Of a stretch of DNA of 64,000 nt, positions 23,207 through 34,609 are shown in pieces. Position 1 is the stretch's first letter. Each line of letters starts with the position of its first letter. Source of the stretch: Hirundichthys speculiger (Eukaryota; Chordata; Actinopteri; Beloniformes; Exocoetidae); the NCBI GenBank assembly GCA_018398805.1, contig JAGFBZ010001895.1, positions 310,001 to 374,000 of the forward strand, written 5' to 3'. The notes beneath the pieces are model-generated. The model ran no database searches. It was not told where the DNA came from and worked only from the letters and a program-made list of their open reading frames with translations. The position numbers and the translations under genes are program-made.

Positions 23207-23873
23207 CACTCATCGGCCACTTTATTTGATACAAATTGCTCGTTAACACAAATAGCTAATTACAGCCAATTACATGACAGCAACTCAGTGCATTTAGGCA
23301 TGTAGATGTAGTGAAGGCGACCTACCGAGGTTAAAACCGAGCATCAGAATGGGGAAGAAAGAGGATTGAAGTGACTTTGAACGTGGCATGGTTGTTAGAG
23401 CCAGACAGGCTGGTCTTGGCACACTTAGGCCTGCTTAGTACCAATTGGGCATCAGTTTAAGGCATCACGGCCTGCCTGAGTATTGTTACTGACCATGTCT
23501 ATCCCTTTAGGACCACACTACACCCATCTTCTGATGGATACCTCCAGCAGGATAATGCACCATGTCACAAAGCTCAAATAATCTCAAACTAGAAACTAAT
23601 AAGTTCACAGTACTTCAAAGGCCTCCACAGTCTGCAGATCTCAGTCCAATATAGCACCTTTAGGATGTGGTGGAACGCTAGATTCTCGTCATGGAAATGC
23701 AGCCGACAAATCTGCAGGAACTTTGTGATCCTGTCATGTCAATATGAACCAAATTCCCTGAGGAATGTTTCTAGTACCTTGTTAAATCTATGACACGAAG
23801 AATTAAGGCAGTTCTGAGTGGCTCTAACCTGGTACTTAGCAAGGTGAACCTAATAAAGTGGCCAGGAAGTTCA
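23207..23873 (+). mobile_element. Internally deleted Tc1-like copy behind mei1
   Basis: It starts with CATCGGCCACTTTATTTGA and ends CCTAATAAAGTGGCCAGGAA, a matching inverted pair. Between them lie the 5' leader of the family and only the last part of the transposase (CTCCAGCAGGATAATGCACC and the following block). Most of the coding region is lost. The 3' terminal repeat holds the first AATAAA after the mei1 stop codon. Confidence 0.8.
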
Positions 23874-24675
23874 CAACCCAAATTCTGAAAAAGTTGGGAC
23901 ATGTTTAAAATTTAAATAATTTTCAAGATTCAGAGGAACTGAAGACATCTCTGCGTCAGGGACAAGGCTGAAGACCTTTATTGGCTGTCGGGCCCTCAGA
24001 TGACGCTGTATCACTCATCAGGCATGGGACCCAGGAATACTTCCAGAAACCACTGCTGGTAAACACAAACCTCCTCCCCTCATAAAGGTCCATCATGAAA
24101 GAAGGAAGTTATATTTAAAGATGGTCCAGAAGCACCGTCGTATCCTGTGGGTCAAGACTCATTTAAAATGGACTGTTTCAAAGTGGGAAAGTCTTCTCTG
24201 GTCAGATGACTCCAAATAGGACATTCTTCTTGGTAATTGGTAATTGTCCTGCCTGCAGTCCAGATCTTTCACCTATAGAGAACATTTGGTGCATCATTAA
24301 ACAAAAAATAGGTCAAAAGGATGTACACCAGGAACTCTTATGCAGCTAGGAAACATGTCAGACAAGAATGGTAACCAAATTTCAACATAAACCTCATAAC
24401 CTCGACGCCCAGACGTCTTCAAACTGTTTTGAAAAGAGAGATGCTCCACATGCCCCTGTCATAACTATTCAGAGACCTGTAACAGATATCTAAATTTGAA
24501 ATTAGCTCATTTTATGCATAAATTGAAAAAACTCAGTTTAAACATTTATTTTTATCTATGTTCTGTTGTGAACAAAATATTGGCTTGTGATTTGAAAGTA
24601 TTTTAGTTTTCGTTTTACTCAAATTTAAAAAAAAAAAAAAAAAAAGCATCCCAACTTTTCCAGAATTTGAGTTGT
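23873..24675 (+). mobile_element. Internally deleted mariner-type copy abutting the Tc1-like copy
   Basis: The left end reads ACAACCCAAATTCTGAAAAA and the right end CCCAACTTTTCCAGAATTTG, the same family as the element starting at 9571. Fragments of the transposase remain (CTGCAGTCCAGATCTTTCAC at about 24256, and a stretch near 24400). It is too short to be active. Confidence 0.75.
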
Positions 24676-25959
24676 ATATGTAATTATAATTTTTAGCTAT
24701 AGTTGGGGTGGGACTTAATCCTGCTGAAGTGACACAAAGACAGTGAATAATCTGGTTTACTGTCTGTATTATGCACTCACACACACACATACATTAAACA
24801 CTTGAGCAAGTATCTACAGCTAATAAATTCTGTTAACACATACAATATATAAGCATACATTCTCTCACTACACCATGTAAGATTCCCATACTCTACTTCA
24901 GATATAAGCAGTGCATTGTTATTGATTTTCCCTGGCAGTTTATTGAATATCTGTGTTGGGCTTCTGGCTAAAAGTGTGTTGAACAAAACAGGTTCTGTTG
25001 TAATGTCAAAGCCACTATTTACAGAGGCAGTACCTCTGTCATTCCAACTAGCTCCCACTAATGAATCCATCCCATGACTGTTCATTTTCAACACAGTAGG
25101 GTTGTTTAAAGCTGAATAAAAAAGGTTGGCCTCAGGTCACCACAAGTTAGAGGACCACTATTAACTGCAACTGAAGCTGCAGTTCAATACTTAAGCTGAT
25201 GTTAATGTGCTCATTAAGGTGGAACCTGAAGGTTGTTTCCGATTTCCTTTTGCACACATAAACATTCTCACTGCTTTATTGCTCCTTAACTTTTACCTTC
25301 AGACGTGTCGGAGAAGTGTCCCTCTGTATGTCTGATTTCACTCTGAAGACAGGCTGATACACGTACTTAATAATTACTGAGCCACCAGTTTGACAGTTCT
25401 TTTTATTGTTTGTTCATGTCTTTGATTTCCTGTTTGCATGCAGTTTCTGTTCCTTTTGGCTCATCCTAAGTTCCAGCACAACAGTGATCTCTGATGAAAG
25501 TAGCTTGAATTTACCATTGTACAGAAGAAAGCTGTTGGTGTTGTGTTTGGGTGAATGTGGGATGTTAACGTTGGGCAAAAATGTCTTTTTTCTCCTCACA
25601 CCTGTATTTAACACTATTCAACTGTTGCTTCTAGCTGGTAGGGATTCAGTGAGAAGAATAAATTGTTGCCAAGTTATACAATGAGAAACCAATATTAATG
25701 TATTCTATGCCTAAGTTAGGACTCCGTTTTTAATTCAAAGAAGAGTTTTCTTTTTCAAAATACCCACTTCCACACATTCATGAGGATGATTTAACTTTAA
25801 ACTCTTTCATAACTTCAGCCACTTCCAGCGTCTACACTGAAGTTTTACGCTGAATTACAGCGTTGTTTTTAATATGCTTGATATATAATGAGAACATTTA
25901 CTCTGTGTGTTTTAGACTTTTCTCATTAACTGTATTTGAATTTCGTGTATATCTCTGGC
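24676..25959. other. Intergenic between mei1 and ccdc134
   Basis: AT-rich sequence with no gene recognised. Bases 24676-24760 resemble 794-900 (see findings). GC content rises sharply after about 25960. Confidence 0.5.
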
Positions 25960-26344
25960 TGACCGGGGCGTCGCGACCACGATGAGCACATGGAAACTAT
26001 GAGGCTCTTCTGGTGCCTCACTCAAAGTGTACCGTGTGGAAACCGCGTCCCCCTCCGCGTTTAGCAACCGCTTCGCTGTCATTCGTCCAAGATAAACCAG
26101 CCGGTGCGATCGTGGCGCTGGTGGAGTGGAGCAGCGAGAGTCGCATGTAAATGAACCACCTCTGCTGCTGTCACCTGAGGATCTCCAGCGGCTGTACATC
26201 GACTGCCCCGTCTCCCTCGTCGGTGAGCGCACTTTCCAGCTAGTCGAGTAGAAATATAAAACGGCGAAGCTGCACTACTTTGGAGGAGAAAAGGCTTCCC
26301 GCTAATCGCTGCCTTTCGGCGCTGCTGTGTGTCACTACAACGCG
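25960..26344 (+). promoter_or_regulatory. ccdc134: GC-rich promoter and likely first non-coding exon of ccdc134
   Basis: CpG-rich sequence, unlike the AT-rich surroundings, spans roughly 25960-26450. A strong donor, CGCG followed by GTGAGTG, sits at 26344/26345. I infer an untranslated first exon ending at 26344. The transcription start cannot be placed from sequence alone. Confidence 0.5.
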
Positions 26345-27057
26345 GTGAGTGAACCTCAAGTTGTGTGGCTGTAATCTCCAGCGCTTGATCCTCTCGGATG
26401 TGCCGTGCTGGTGCATCCTGGGGGGGGAGAGGGGGGGGTGGTTGACATACAGATGTGATTGCAGGAGGAGTGACTTCAGATACTTGGTTGTTCCGAAAAA
26501 AGCACATCTTCGAAGAAGTCTCGTTTAAATAATTTTGTATTATTGCGGAGTTGGTGTTTATTACCAGTGCACTTGCGCCACAGTTTTATATTAAGCGAGT
26601 AATTTTTTTGTCGTAAAAACAAAACAACCTAATGGTTGCCCACAGACTGGTGTGGCTGTAATAAACTCGGGTCGGGGAGGGGGCATGCGATCAATTAAGA
26701 TATTTGCAATTACTGGTCCACATGACAGTCTTTATCCAGACTCAGCCACCATCGTCAACATTACGCATGTCCGTGGATTTGCCTTTGCGTGAATGATAGA
26801 GGGAGAGATAGAGGTGAAGTGTCGGTCCTTGAACCTCTAGTCCCCCGCAGCAGGCTTGAAAGATGAGGGGAAATAGGATCCGCTCCTGCTGCACATCCAG
26901 CTGTCTGTCTGATTGATGGACGTCTTGCTTTTCCATCCTCTCCAGAGCTGTGTTCATCTCAAGGGTCAGTTTTGCTGTTTGAGAATAATGTTATTTAAGT
27001 CTGTCCCCTGCTCTTGATTGAAGATTATTCCCTGAACCTTTCCCCTTTGTCTTGCAG

Positions 27058-27147
27058 TCGTTGGTGTCATCAGCGCAGCAGACTCCGTAGCAGAATACAG
27101 TACATGTTCAAGAGAGTGGAGGCATCTTCACAGGCTGATTAGACAAG
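27058..27147 (+). other. ccdc134: Candidate second non-coding 5' exon of ccdc134
   Basis: A 90-bp block lies between a good acceptor (CTTTGTCTTGCAG, ending at 27057) and a donor (AGACAAG, then GTAGAT, at 27147). It does not extend a conserved protein. It would splice to the acceptor ending at 29387, 36 bp before the start codon. Confidence 0.4.
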
Positions 27148-29387
27148 GTAGATTACTTCACTGACAAAGCTGGAATCTGGATCTCCCACGCTGGAAATCA
27201 AACTTCAGCTTTTCTGCCTCGAGAAATTGCTGTTAGCAGAGAAGAAAACCTACAGCCAAGGAGATATATGTGGGCCTGCATGAGTTCAGTCAGCAGCGCG
27301 CTGCCTTTAGTTCTCCACATAGGCAGCACATCCCTCACCAACTTGAGTGCTACAGGCAAAGACCCGATCTGAACCAGACCCTCCCACCGTGGATACGAAC
27401 ATCAGTGGGTCGGCTGTAGAGAAGATGGAGGTTATTTTTATCTCTCATACGTCTCATTTCCCTTTGAGTAACGCATTAGAAATGATCATTTCTGCAGTGT
27501 GTAATGTGTCATAACCTTTGTAATTCTGAGCTAGATAGAGCGAGGGGTAAAAATATCCTCTGTAATTAGTATTACTTATTTCCAGCTTTTGTTTAGAGTC
27601 TCATTTCTGTGCTGCCCGTGCCACTAGGAAATGATTGAACTGATGTTTACAACACTTCTCAGAGTCTCAGCACTTTGCCCTTTCAAGTGGAAACATTAGC
27701 AGCCGCTGGATGTACAGTATGTGTTGGCTGTGTTAAACTGCCAGTTCCACTAACCTTTTTGCTCATAAATACCTGTCAGAGCTACATGGCAGTCTGCTTG
27801 GGTGCACACAGGAGCATCAAATAGATAGATGGGCTGCTGCCACAGGACAAACGAGCTCCCCTGTCCTTGGCTGTTACACAGAAATATTGAGGTTTTCCAC
27901 CAACACTTCAGGATCTTTGGTGAAGAATTTCTCAGAAAACTTGGATGCTCAGAAAAAAAAAGTGATAGTCACTCGGTTGTCTTCAGGAAAACTTGTTTCG
28001 ACCGACTCGGAAAGATGAACTTGTTTTCAGTTTTAGTTTTAAATAAGAGACATAAATGGTCACAGAGAACACAGCAGAATCATTATTTTACATACGCTTG
28101 TATTATAGAGATGATGTCTTGTCTTAACTGAAGACTTCATCTTTGATCAGCTGCCTTTATGGGAGGTGTTTTGAAACTGAAACTGTCAAACAGAAGGAAG
28201 GTGGTAGTTAGACTGTAGATGCCTCAGAGCATTTGCGTCTCATGTCTGATTTGTGTGAGAATCACTCAGTCTGAAATAACATTCACACCCGGAGACATTT
28301 GCTCACTTCCTAGTCCTTCAAATTCAAGAATCAGCAGCCGAGCTTGTAAAGGTTAATTCAGTTAGCGCAGAAATCAGTCCCTCGTGCTCATTAACCGTCT
28401 CCACGGCCCGGCACTCCCCCTCTATCTCGCACTTGCTCTCCTATCTGTGTCTTCCAGTTTTACCAGTGTGTCTCTGCAAAGGTGGATGAAATATTCACCA
28501 GGAAAGCTGTTGTTTTCCCGCAGGGTCTCGCCTCCCTGCTCCACTCTTCTCCCTTCTTTCCAAGAGCTTCAATGCCCCTGCCCTTCCACTCATCTCTTCC
28601 CTCCACTCCCTCCCCCCACCTCTCATAATTTTCCTCTCAATTCCACCTTCTCAACCCTCATAGCCTGCTGATTCCCTCTGAAAGCCTCATTGATGGAGCC
28701 CTTGCTGAATTATGCAGAGATTCCGTGAATTACATCTTGTAGTTGTTGTTGTTGTTTTAATCAATTTCAGTCCATCTTTTCCTTCCAGTTACCTCTGTTT
28801 CCTGCTGATACTTTTCTTTAAAAAAAATGCCTTTCATCAAATATTCATTTTATCAGTCACTATATTTAGCTCTTGTATTGATCTTCTCACTTTCATCCAT
28901 CTCTTTCAGATGTATTAAAAAACCTCAGGGGAAATACAAGTTGCAACTGAATTAAAATCTTATAGGGCATGTTTTCAGTGGCTGGGGGGGTGGGGGGTGG
29001 ATGTTCCTCGGGGGATTAAGCAAGTGCCAGACATCAGATGTGTCTTAAAGGGAACATAAGGGGCTCCTTTTCACGTGCCAGATACCCTCTGTTGTTCCAT
29101 ATTGACCATTTATTTGCAGCATGTATCTCTATTAGTCATCCAATTACCAGAGGACAGAAGGCCTTTCTGATACCTCCAGTACATTAAAACAATGAATTCA
29201 AGAATAAGGAAGTGAAAGCTCAGTATTTTTTGATGAAAATGAAATCACTATAAAATGAAATTAAGAATAGCACGATAGTTCATTTATAGGGAAGGTTTTT
29301 TATTTTTTAGTAGTGAATCTCTAAAACGATGCCACTCTTTGGTAATGGTTTTAATGTGCATGCTTTCTTACGGCTCATTCTTCCCAG
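27148..29387. other. ccdc134 5' intron, nothing further seen
   Basis: About 2.2 kb with pyrimidine-rich tracts and a G-run near 28985. No exon or repeat family was recognised. Confidence 0.4.
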
Positions 29388-29423
29388 CGTTCAGAAGACT
29401 GTCTCTGCCACCCCCTGGTGACT

Positions 29424-32400
29424 ATGTGGAGTGTAGGCGCAGTGGTCCTGGCCCTCGCTGCCGCCGCCCTCAGCTTGGCAGACTCTGACACACACCCACC
29501 GCGACATGACTCCAACCTGGAGATCTGTATCTTTCTGCTGTCGGCGTGCAGCCCGATCGCATCTGTGGACGTATCTGGGCCCGCCACTGAGCTTTCTGTG
29601 TACGTTCATGTGACAGATGGGTGAGCGTGACTTTTTGTGAGTTGCTCCCATGTGTTCCATGTGTTGCACGTGTTTCTTCCTGACCTCCTCTTCTCAGACA
29701 AGCGGCTCTTTGAGACGAAGAGGAAAGATCAGCTGAACGCGCTGAAGAATCTAGTCGAGCTGAACGATGTCAACCAGCAGTACAAGATCATAGACATCAT
29801 GCTCAAAGGGCTTTTCAAGGTAGGCTGCGTGTGCGCCCTCACATCACATGTTTAAATGTGGGAGAGCTGAGCACAGACGAGGCCAGCAGTAACAGAAAAC
29901 ACAGCTCAACCTTCTTTTACTCTCAGCGGTTTGAAGTTTAAGAAGGTTTGCAGTCCAACAGAAAATAAAAGCCATTTTCCATTATGTTCACTTTTATTTA
30001 TATGTAAATCCAGACTGCTCAAAGAGCTTTTCACTTGCTTCAGACTGGGAGCTTTGATTTACCGTAAACCTCCATTTCCTCGTGGACAGTTAGCTGTGGA
30101 TTTTCAAGGACATCTAACGTATGCAACCTTCAGTGGCAGAAAAACATTGTCAGCACTTCTGTACCCGTGTATGTGAGATGAAGTGCCTCACTGCTGCCAC
30201 ACCGGTTTTAATCTCAGGCCATGTCTGGATGGAAAGTGGTGTGTAAAACATTATTATGTGAGTAATTAGAATTAGCTCATTTAAAGTCCAGCACCCAGCA
30301 GGACTGCAGAGTTGCTTCGTCTTGTTCATGTGCATTCATGCAGATGCTTTAATTTGCAGTGCATAGTTTAAGCTAAAATAAACATCTTGAACGATATCCT
30401 TCTTCTTTAAGGTGCTGGAAGACTCGAGACAGATCCTGGTGGCGGCCAACATGCGACCTGATGACCCCTTCCCCATGGATGACAAGATCAAAGAAGGTCT
30501 GACTCACTTTCACTCATCAGCTTTCTCATTATCCCATATTTAGAGCAAAACATCTGGGGCGGCATCTTTTTTTTTTTTTTCAAGGAGCTAAAAGCTTTTT
30601 GCTACTTTGTATTTCCACTCAGATCTAAGGTACAGCTTGGATTAAGAAAATTAAGTGAACTGAAGTGTGTTGCTGCTGCGGGTTTGTCATTTTTGATGTG
30701 AGCCGCTGCTCAATATGGGAGGCGCTCGCTGAGACAGATATAGGAAAACTTAAAATAAAAAAACTGGATACAAAGCCTTAATGTTCAAGAAGCTTCATTT
30801 TCACTTTGATGTCATAATTAATATAATATACAAAACTGAAGTCATTCACAAAGAAAGTAATCATCAATTTCACAGCTTGTCTCCTGTTACCAAATAACTT
30901 TTAAGTCATTAGAAAAATGGAAATTCATTTATCTTTATTTTGCCACTGTTTTGCTTTCAGTCTACATCTAACAAACAAAATTCATTTAGAAAAAAAACAA
31001 CTGAATAGTGTGATTAGACAGACCACACACCCAGTTGTTGAACATCTATGCAGAGTTGGGGATGGGGGGGGTTCACCATAACTTACATTAGATAACTGCA
31101 CAGCTGCAGGAGTCACCGCTGTGAAAACAATCAACAGTTAACAGGATGTTAATCAGATTCAAAGCTTTATTGTCCGGATGGTAACTATCTTAATCCTTCC
31201 AGAGCTCACCCAGCCGAGGAAGCTCACGCTGCTCTGTCTCCTCATCTGAATCAAGTGCGCATGAAACAAGGAGTTTGACTGTTGTTTACAAAGAACAACA
31301 GCTATTCCTGTAGTACAACTTCAAGTCAACGTTTTCAGAGCTGTTGTGGTTATTAAACCTGAGATGGCTGAAACTGAAAGGCAGAAATAAAATGTCAGAA
31401 ATGCTTAGCAGAAGTCCAGGCCCTAAGGTTCCAGGCGAGCTTGAAAATACTACTTCCCTACCAGAACCATGTTTGAAGGTCAAATTCCTCAACCAGAACT
31501 CGTACGTCTCTGGGGGAAATAAAAGGGGTCCAGGACCCCCACAGAACAGCCGAGTTCCTGGAAGAGTTTTGCTGCAGTTGATTGCAGCATGATTGTTACT
31601 GTGGCCTTTTCTCTAACTGTGGTGCATTTTTCCCCCTCAGCTTCTGTCTCCACCGTCCCTGATTGGCTTGTGTCTTTTACACTGTCACCCCTCTCTTAAA
31701 ACACCCCCTCTATCTGATATTGCTTCTCTCATCTCTGTTGTTTTTCTCATCATGATCAGTTTTTTTTTTTCCTGGCAGTTCAACGTCTAGCGTAGCCTCT
31801 TAAATGTTATTGACCCTTCTGCAGACAATTTAGCATTTATGATGATCTCTGGATATTTTGTCCTCACTAATAAAAGTATCATTAATAACATCTTTTGTTC
31901 TGTTCATCAGGACAAATGCGTTTTAAAATCAGTTTGACTCTTCTCCTTCTCCTTTCTTTGCAGCTTATTCCCACGTCGTGGAGAATACGGCATTCTTTGG
32001 CGACGTGGCGTTGCGTTTCCCACGTATTGTGCACCACTACTACGACCGCAACGCCGACTGGGGTGGTCTGCTGCGCTGGGGGCTACACTTCTGTAACCAG
32101 ACGGGGGTTTTCACAGGAGGGGCTCACCAACATGTCCTCACACTTGTAAGAACAACCACCACTCATCCTGTCACATACCTATTAGTGACCCTCTTGTCAC
32201 AACCCACTGATATGCGGAAAAGTTTAAACATATATATAATTTTTTTTCTCTTTTTTATTTTACAGTGAAGGTCTACAAAAAGATGTTTTCTTGAAATAAA
32301 TTCTAAACAGAAACAGTGTTGTTGGACAGAAAGAGTTGCTTAAATTCAGCTCAGGTGCCAGGTATATGCCAGATATGATGATGATGCATCCCTGTTTTGC

Positions 32401-33392
32401 TGACGGACATGAACCAAGCGTGATTCCTTGCCGTCTAGATGCAGAATTCATCATCAGTGAATGTTGAATCGAGAACACTTCTCTGCAGGGGGATGTCCCA
32501 AAAATATGGAAACGCTGCAGTAAAGCAAAACACTGCAACACGAAGCAGACATTAAGATGAGACGGGCGTGGGTGAATATGACAGAGCAGGAACAGAGTTA
32601 AGAAAATTCACCAGACAAGACGGTCTCCCGCCATGTCAGTGCACAAGTCATCATCTCTGTTACTGCAGAATATGTTATCGGTCACAATTATTTGTCTGTG
32701 ATTTATTGCGGCGTTCAAACTTCAACACTGTTTAAATGTTTTCTCCTGTTTTAACATATAAGTTAATGAACTCCGCTCTAGCAGGATTATACTGTGACTT
32801 TAGCAGTGCACCAGCAGGATTATAAAGTGGATTATTTCAGTCCAAGCAGCTGCAGCAGCAGTTTGTATCCTGAAAGTGTTCAGCCCTCACATCTGTCACA
32901 GTTACCCCACATTTACTCTTTTTAAAGATAAGTCTTATGTATGACTTTTCCTCTGTGTCTTTGCTGCTCATTTCTCAGATGTCACAGGAGCTGGGAATTA
33001 CAGAGAAATCTCCAGACTTTACAAACCCATATCGCACAGAGAGAGATGATGTGAGTAAGATGCATGGCTATTGTTTCACATTTTATCTCTGGACAGCTCG
33101 TTCATTATGCATATTTAGCCAGGTAACCGTCTTCTACTACCCCAGAGATCACACCATCATTAATAATAGCGAAAATGCAACACATTTTCTTCATAGTACT
33201 GTTTTTAGACATATTTCTAGGAAGATACATTTCAACACAAAACGTATCGTATTTCATCTGCTTCAGGTTCTTCATACTGCCGAAGCTTTCCAAAAGATCC
33301 TGAGAGAGGAGGAAAAAAGGAGAAGGAAGGAAGAGAAGAGGAAAGAAATCAGGAAAGGCCCTCGCATCTCTCGCTCTCGCACTGAGCTATAG
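29424..33392 (+). CDS. ccdc134: Coiled-coil domain-containing protein 134
   Basis: CCDC134 is a small, partly ER-resident secretory-pathway protein linked in mammals to MAPK signalling and skeletal development (family knowledge). Six coding exons are 29424-29526, 29698-29819, 30412-30496, 31964-32145, 32979-33050 and 33267-33392. All have AG/GT borders and compatible phases, giving 229 residues, the same length as human. The ATG at 29424 opens a hydrophobic signal peptide ([14 protein letters not shown]). Conserved blocks: [20 protein letters not shown] (exons 2-3), [19 protein letters not shown] and [12 protein letters not shown] (exon 4), and a basic/acidic coiled-coil tail ([20 protein letters not shown]). 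The protein ends RTEL, a KDEL-like ER-retrieval signal in place of the human QSEL. It lies between mei1 and srebf2, as in human apart from one added gene. Confidence 0.97.
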
Positions 33393-34410
33393 CGCTACAT
33401 TTCAGTACTCGTGGAGAGCAGTGAAAAGGAGTACAAGAAGAGGGAGTGTACACACAGTCCACAAGGAGCGGCTTGACTTGTATTTTGTGGTGACAGCAAA
33501 GAAAAGCAACACTTGCCATCACTTGTACAACAGCCAGGTGCTCTGGGGAAAACAAGCAGAAACCCTCAATGTGAGAAAAAAGTTAAACTGAGGAGAAGGT
33601 TAGTCAGGTTCTGACAAAAGCTTGAATCACTGTCTCAGCAGTCATTTGTAATTGGAGAATCTAACTTTGGGTAACAGAAAAAAAGGGAAACTCACTTTGA
33701 ACACATGAGGATTATGTAAGTGAACTTTGGAATATTATTCATCAGCAGTGGCATCGATGGTTTACTTCAAACTCTACAAGCCCCCAGTGTATCATGTCTG
33801 GTCTAGATCTAACGTGTATAAAACCCATATGCTTTAAATGAGTGTGGTTACTGAATATAAATTTGACCTCATTGAAACATGCCCTGATTTTGTTTAAGCT
33901 TTATTGATGAGATTGATGAGAAACCTTTTTCTTTTTTTGGATGTCTATTAAAAGGCAGACTCACCTTTTGATTACTCTGCCAGTTTGTTATGATACATGT
34001 TTAGTTTCCTTGAAGAATGATATAATTTTATATGAGTATTGGTTCTTTTCTTTTTTCCTTTTCTTTTTTTAAATGATCTGAGGGATCGCAACCATTTATA
34101 TTTCTGTTTACCTCGTGTTCTTTTAGCTTTTTTGACTTTTAGTTGTCAAGAACAATTTCTTTCTACCAAGCAGAGATCTCGTATGTGACCCTTCACCTGC
34201 AGCCCTGTGTCTTTGTTGAAATATTTTTGTCATGTTAGCTGGGAATTGACATATTTAAATGGATTAGATTTATGGAACTTGATGTGATTTTAAAAAGTAT
34301 GACTGTTATAAAACTATGTGTATATTCAGAGAAAAGGATATTATTGCTGCAGAATCAACAAGCCATTTTGTTAACACATTTAATGAAATAAAGTGACTCT
34401 GATATGGTAA
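33393..34410 (+). other. ccdc134: ccdc134 3' untranslated region with poly(A) signal
   Basis: AT-rich sequence after the stop codon, without other gene features. A canonical AATAAA at 34387-34392 is the first good poly(A) signal and likely ends the transcript about 20 bases later. Confidence 0.6.
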
Positions 34411-34442
34411 ACATTAAAATAGTGCTGCTGCGTGTTTTCTGA

Positions 34443-34456
34443 CCACCAGAGGGCAG
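34443..34456 (+). promoter_or_regulatory. CTCF-like motif
   Basis: CCACCAGAGGGCAG matches the core of the vertebrate CTCF consensus (CCASYAGRKGGC). It lies just past the ccdc134 poly(A) signal and about 155 bp before the GTPase start codon. Motif match only. Confidence 0.45.
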
Positions 34457-34609
34457 CACTCCAGTTAAAAAAAGTCCAAATGTTTATGTTTAGTTCTGCA
34501 CCGAAACAGTTCATTTCAGCCTAGTGGGACTCGTATCTGCAGCTGAATTCAGAGGATGGAAATGAAAGGTTAACAGCCGAGAAGAGACGAGGCCACAGTA
34601 GAGCCAGAA

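Noticed and set aside
26079..26507. 142-residue minus-strand frame in the ccdc134 promoter
   Set aside because: Composition is that of a CpG-rich region, with no recognised domain and no splice support.
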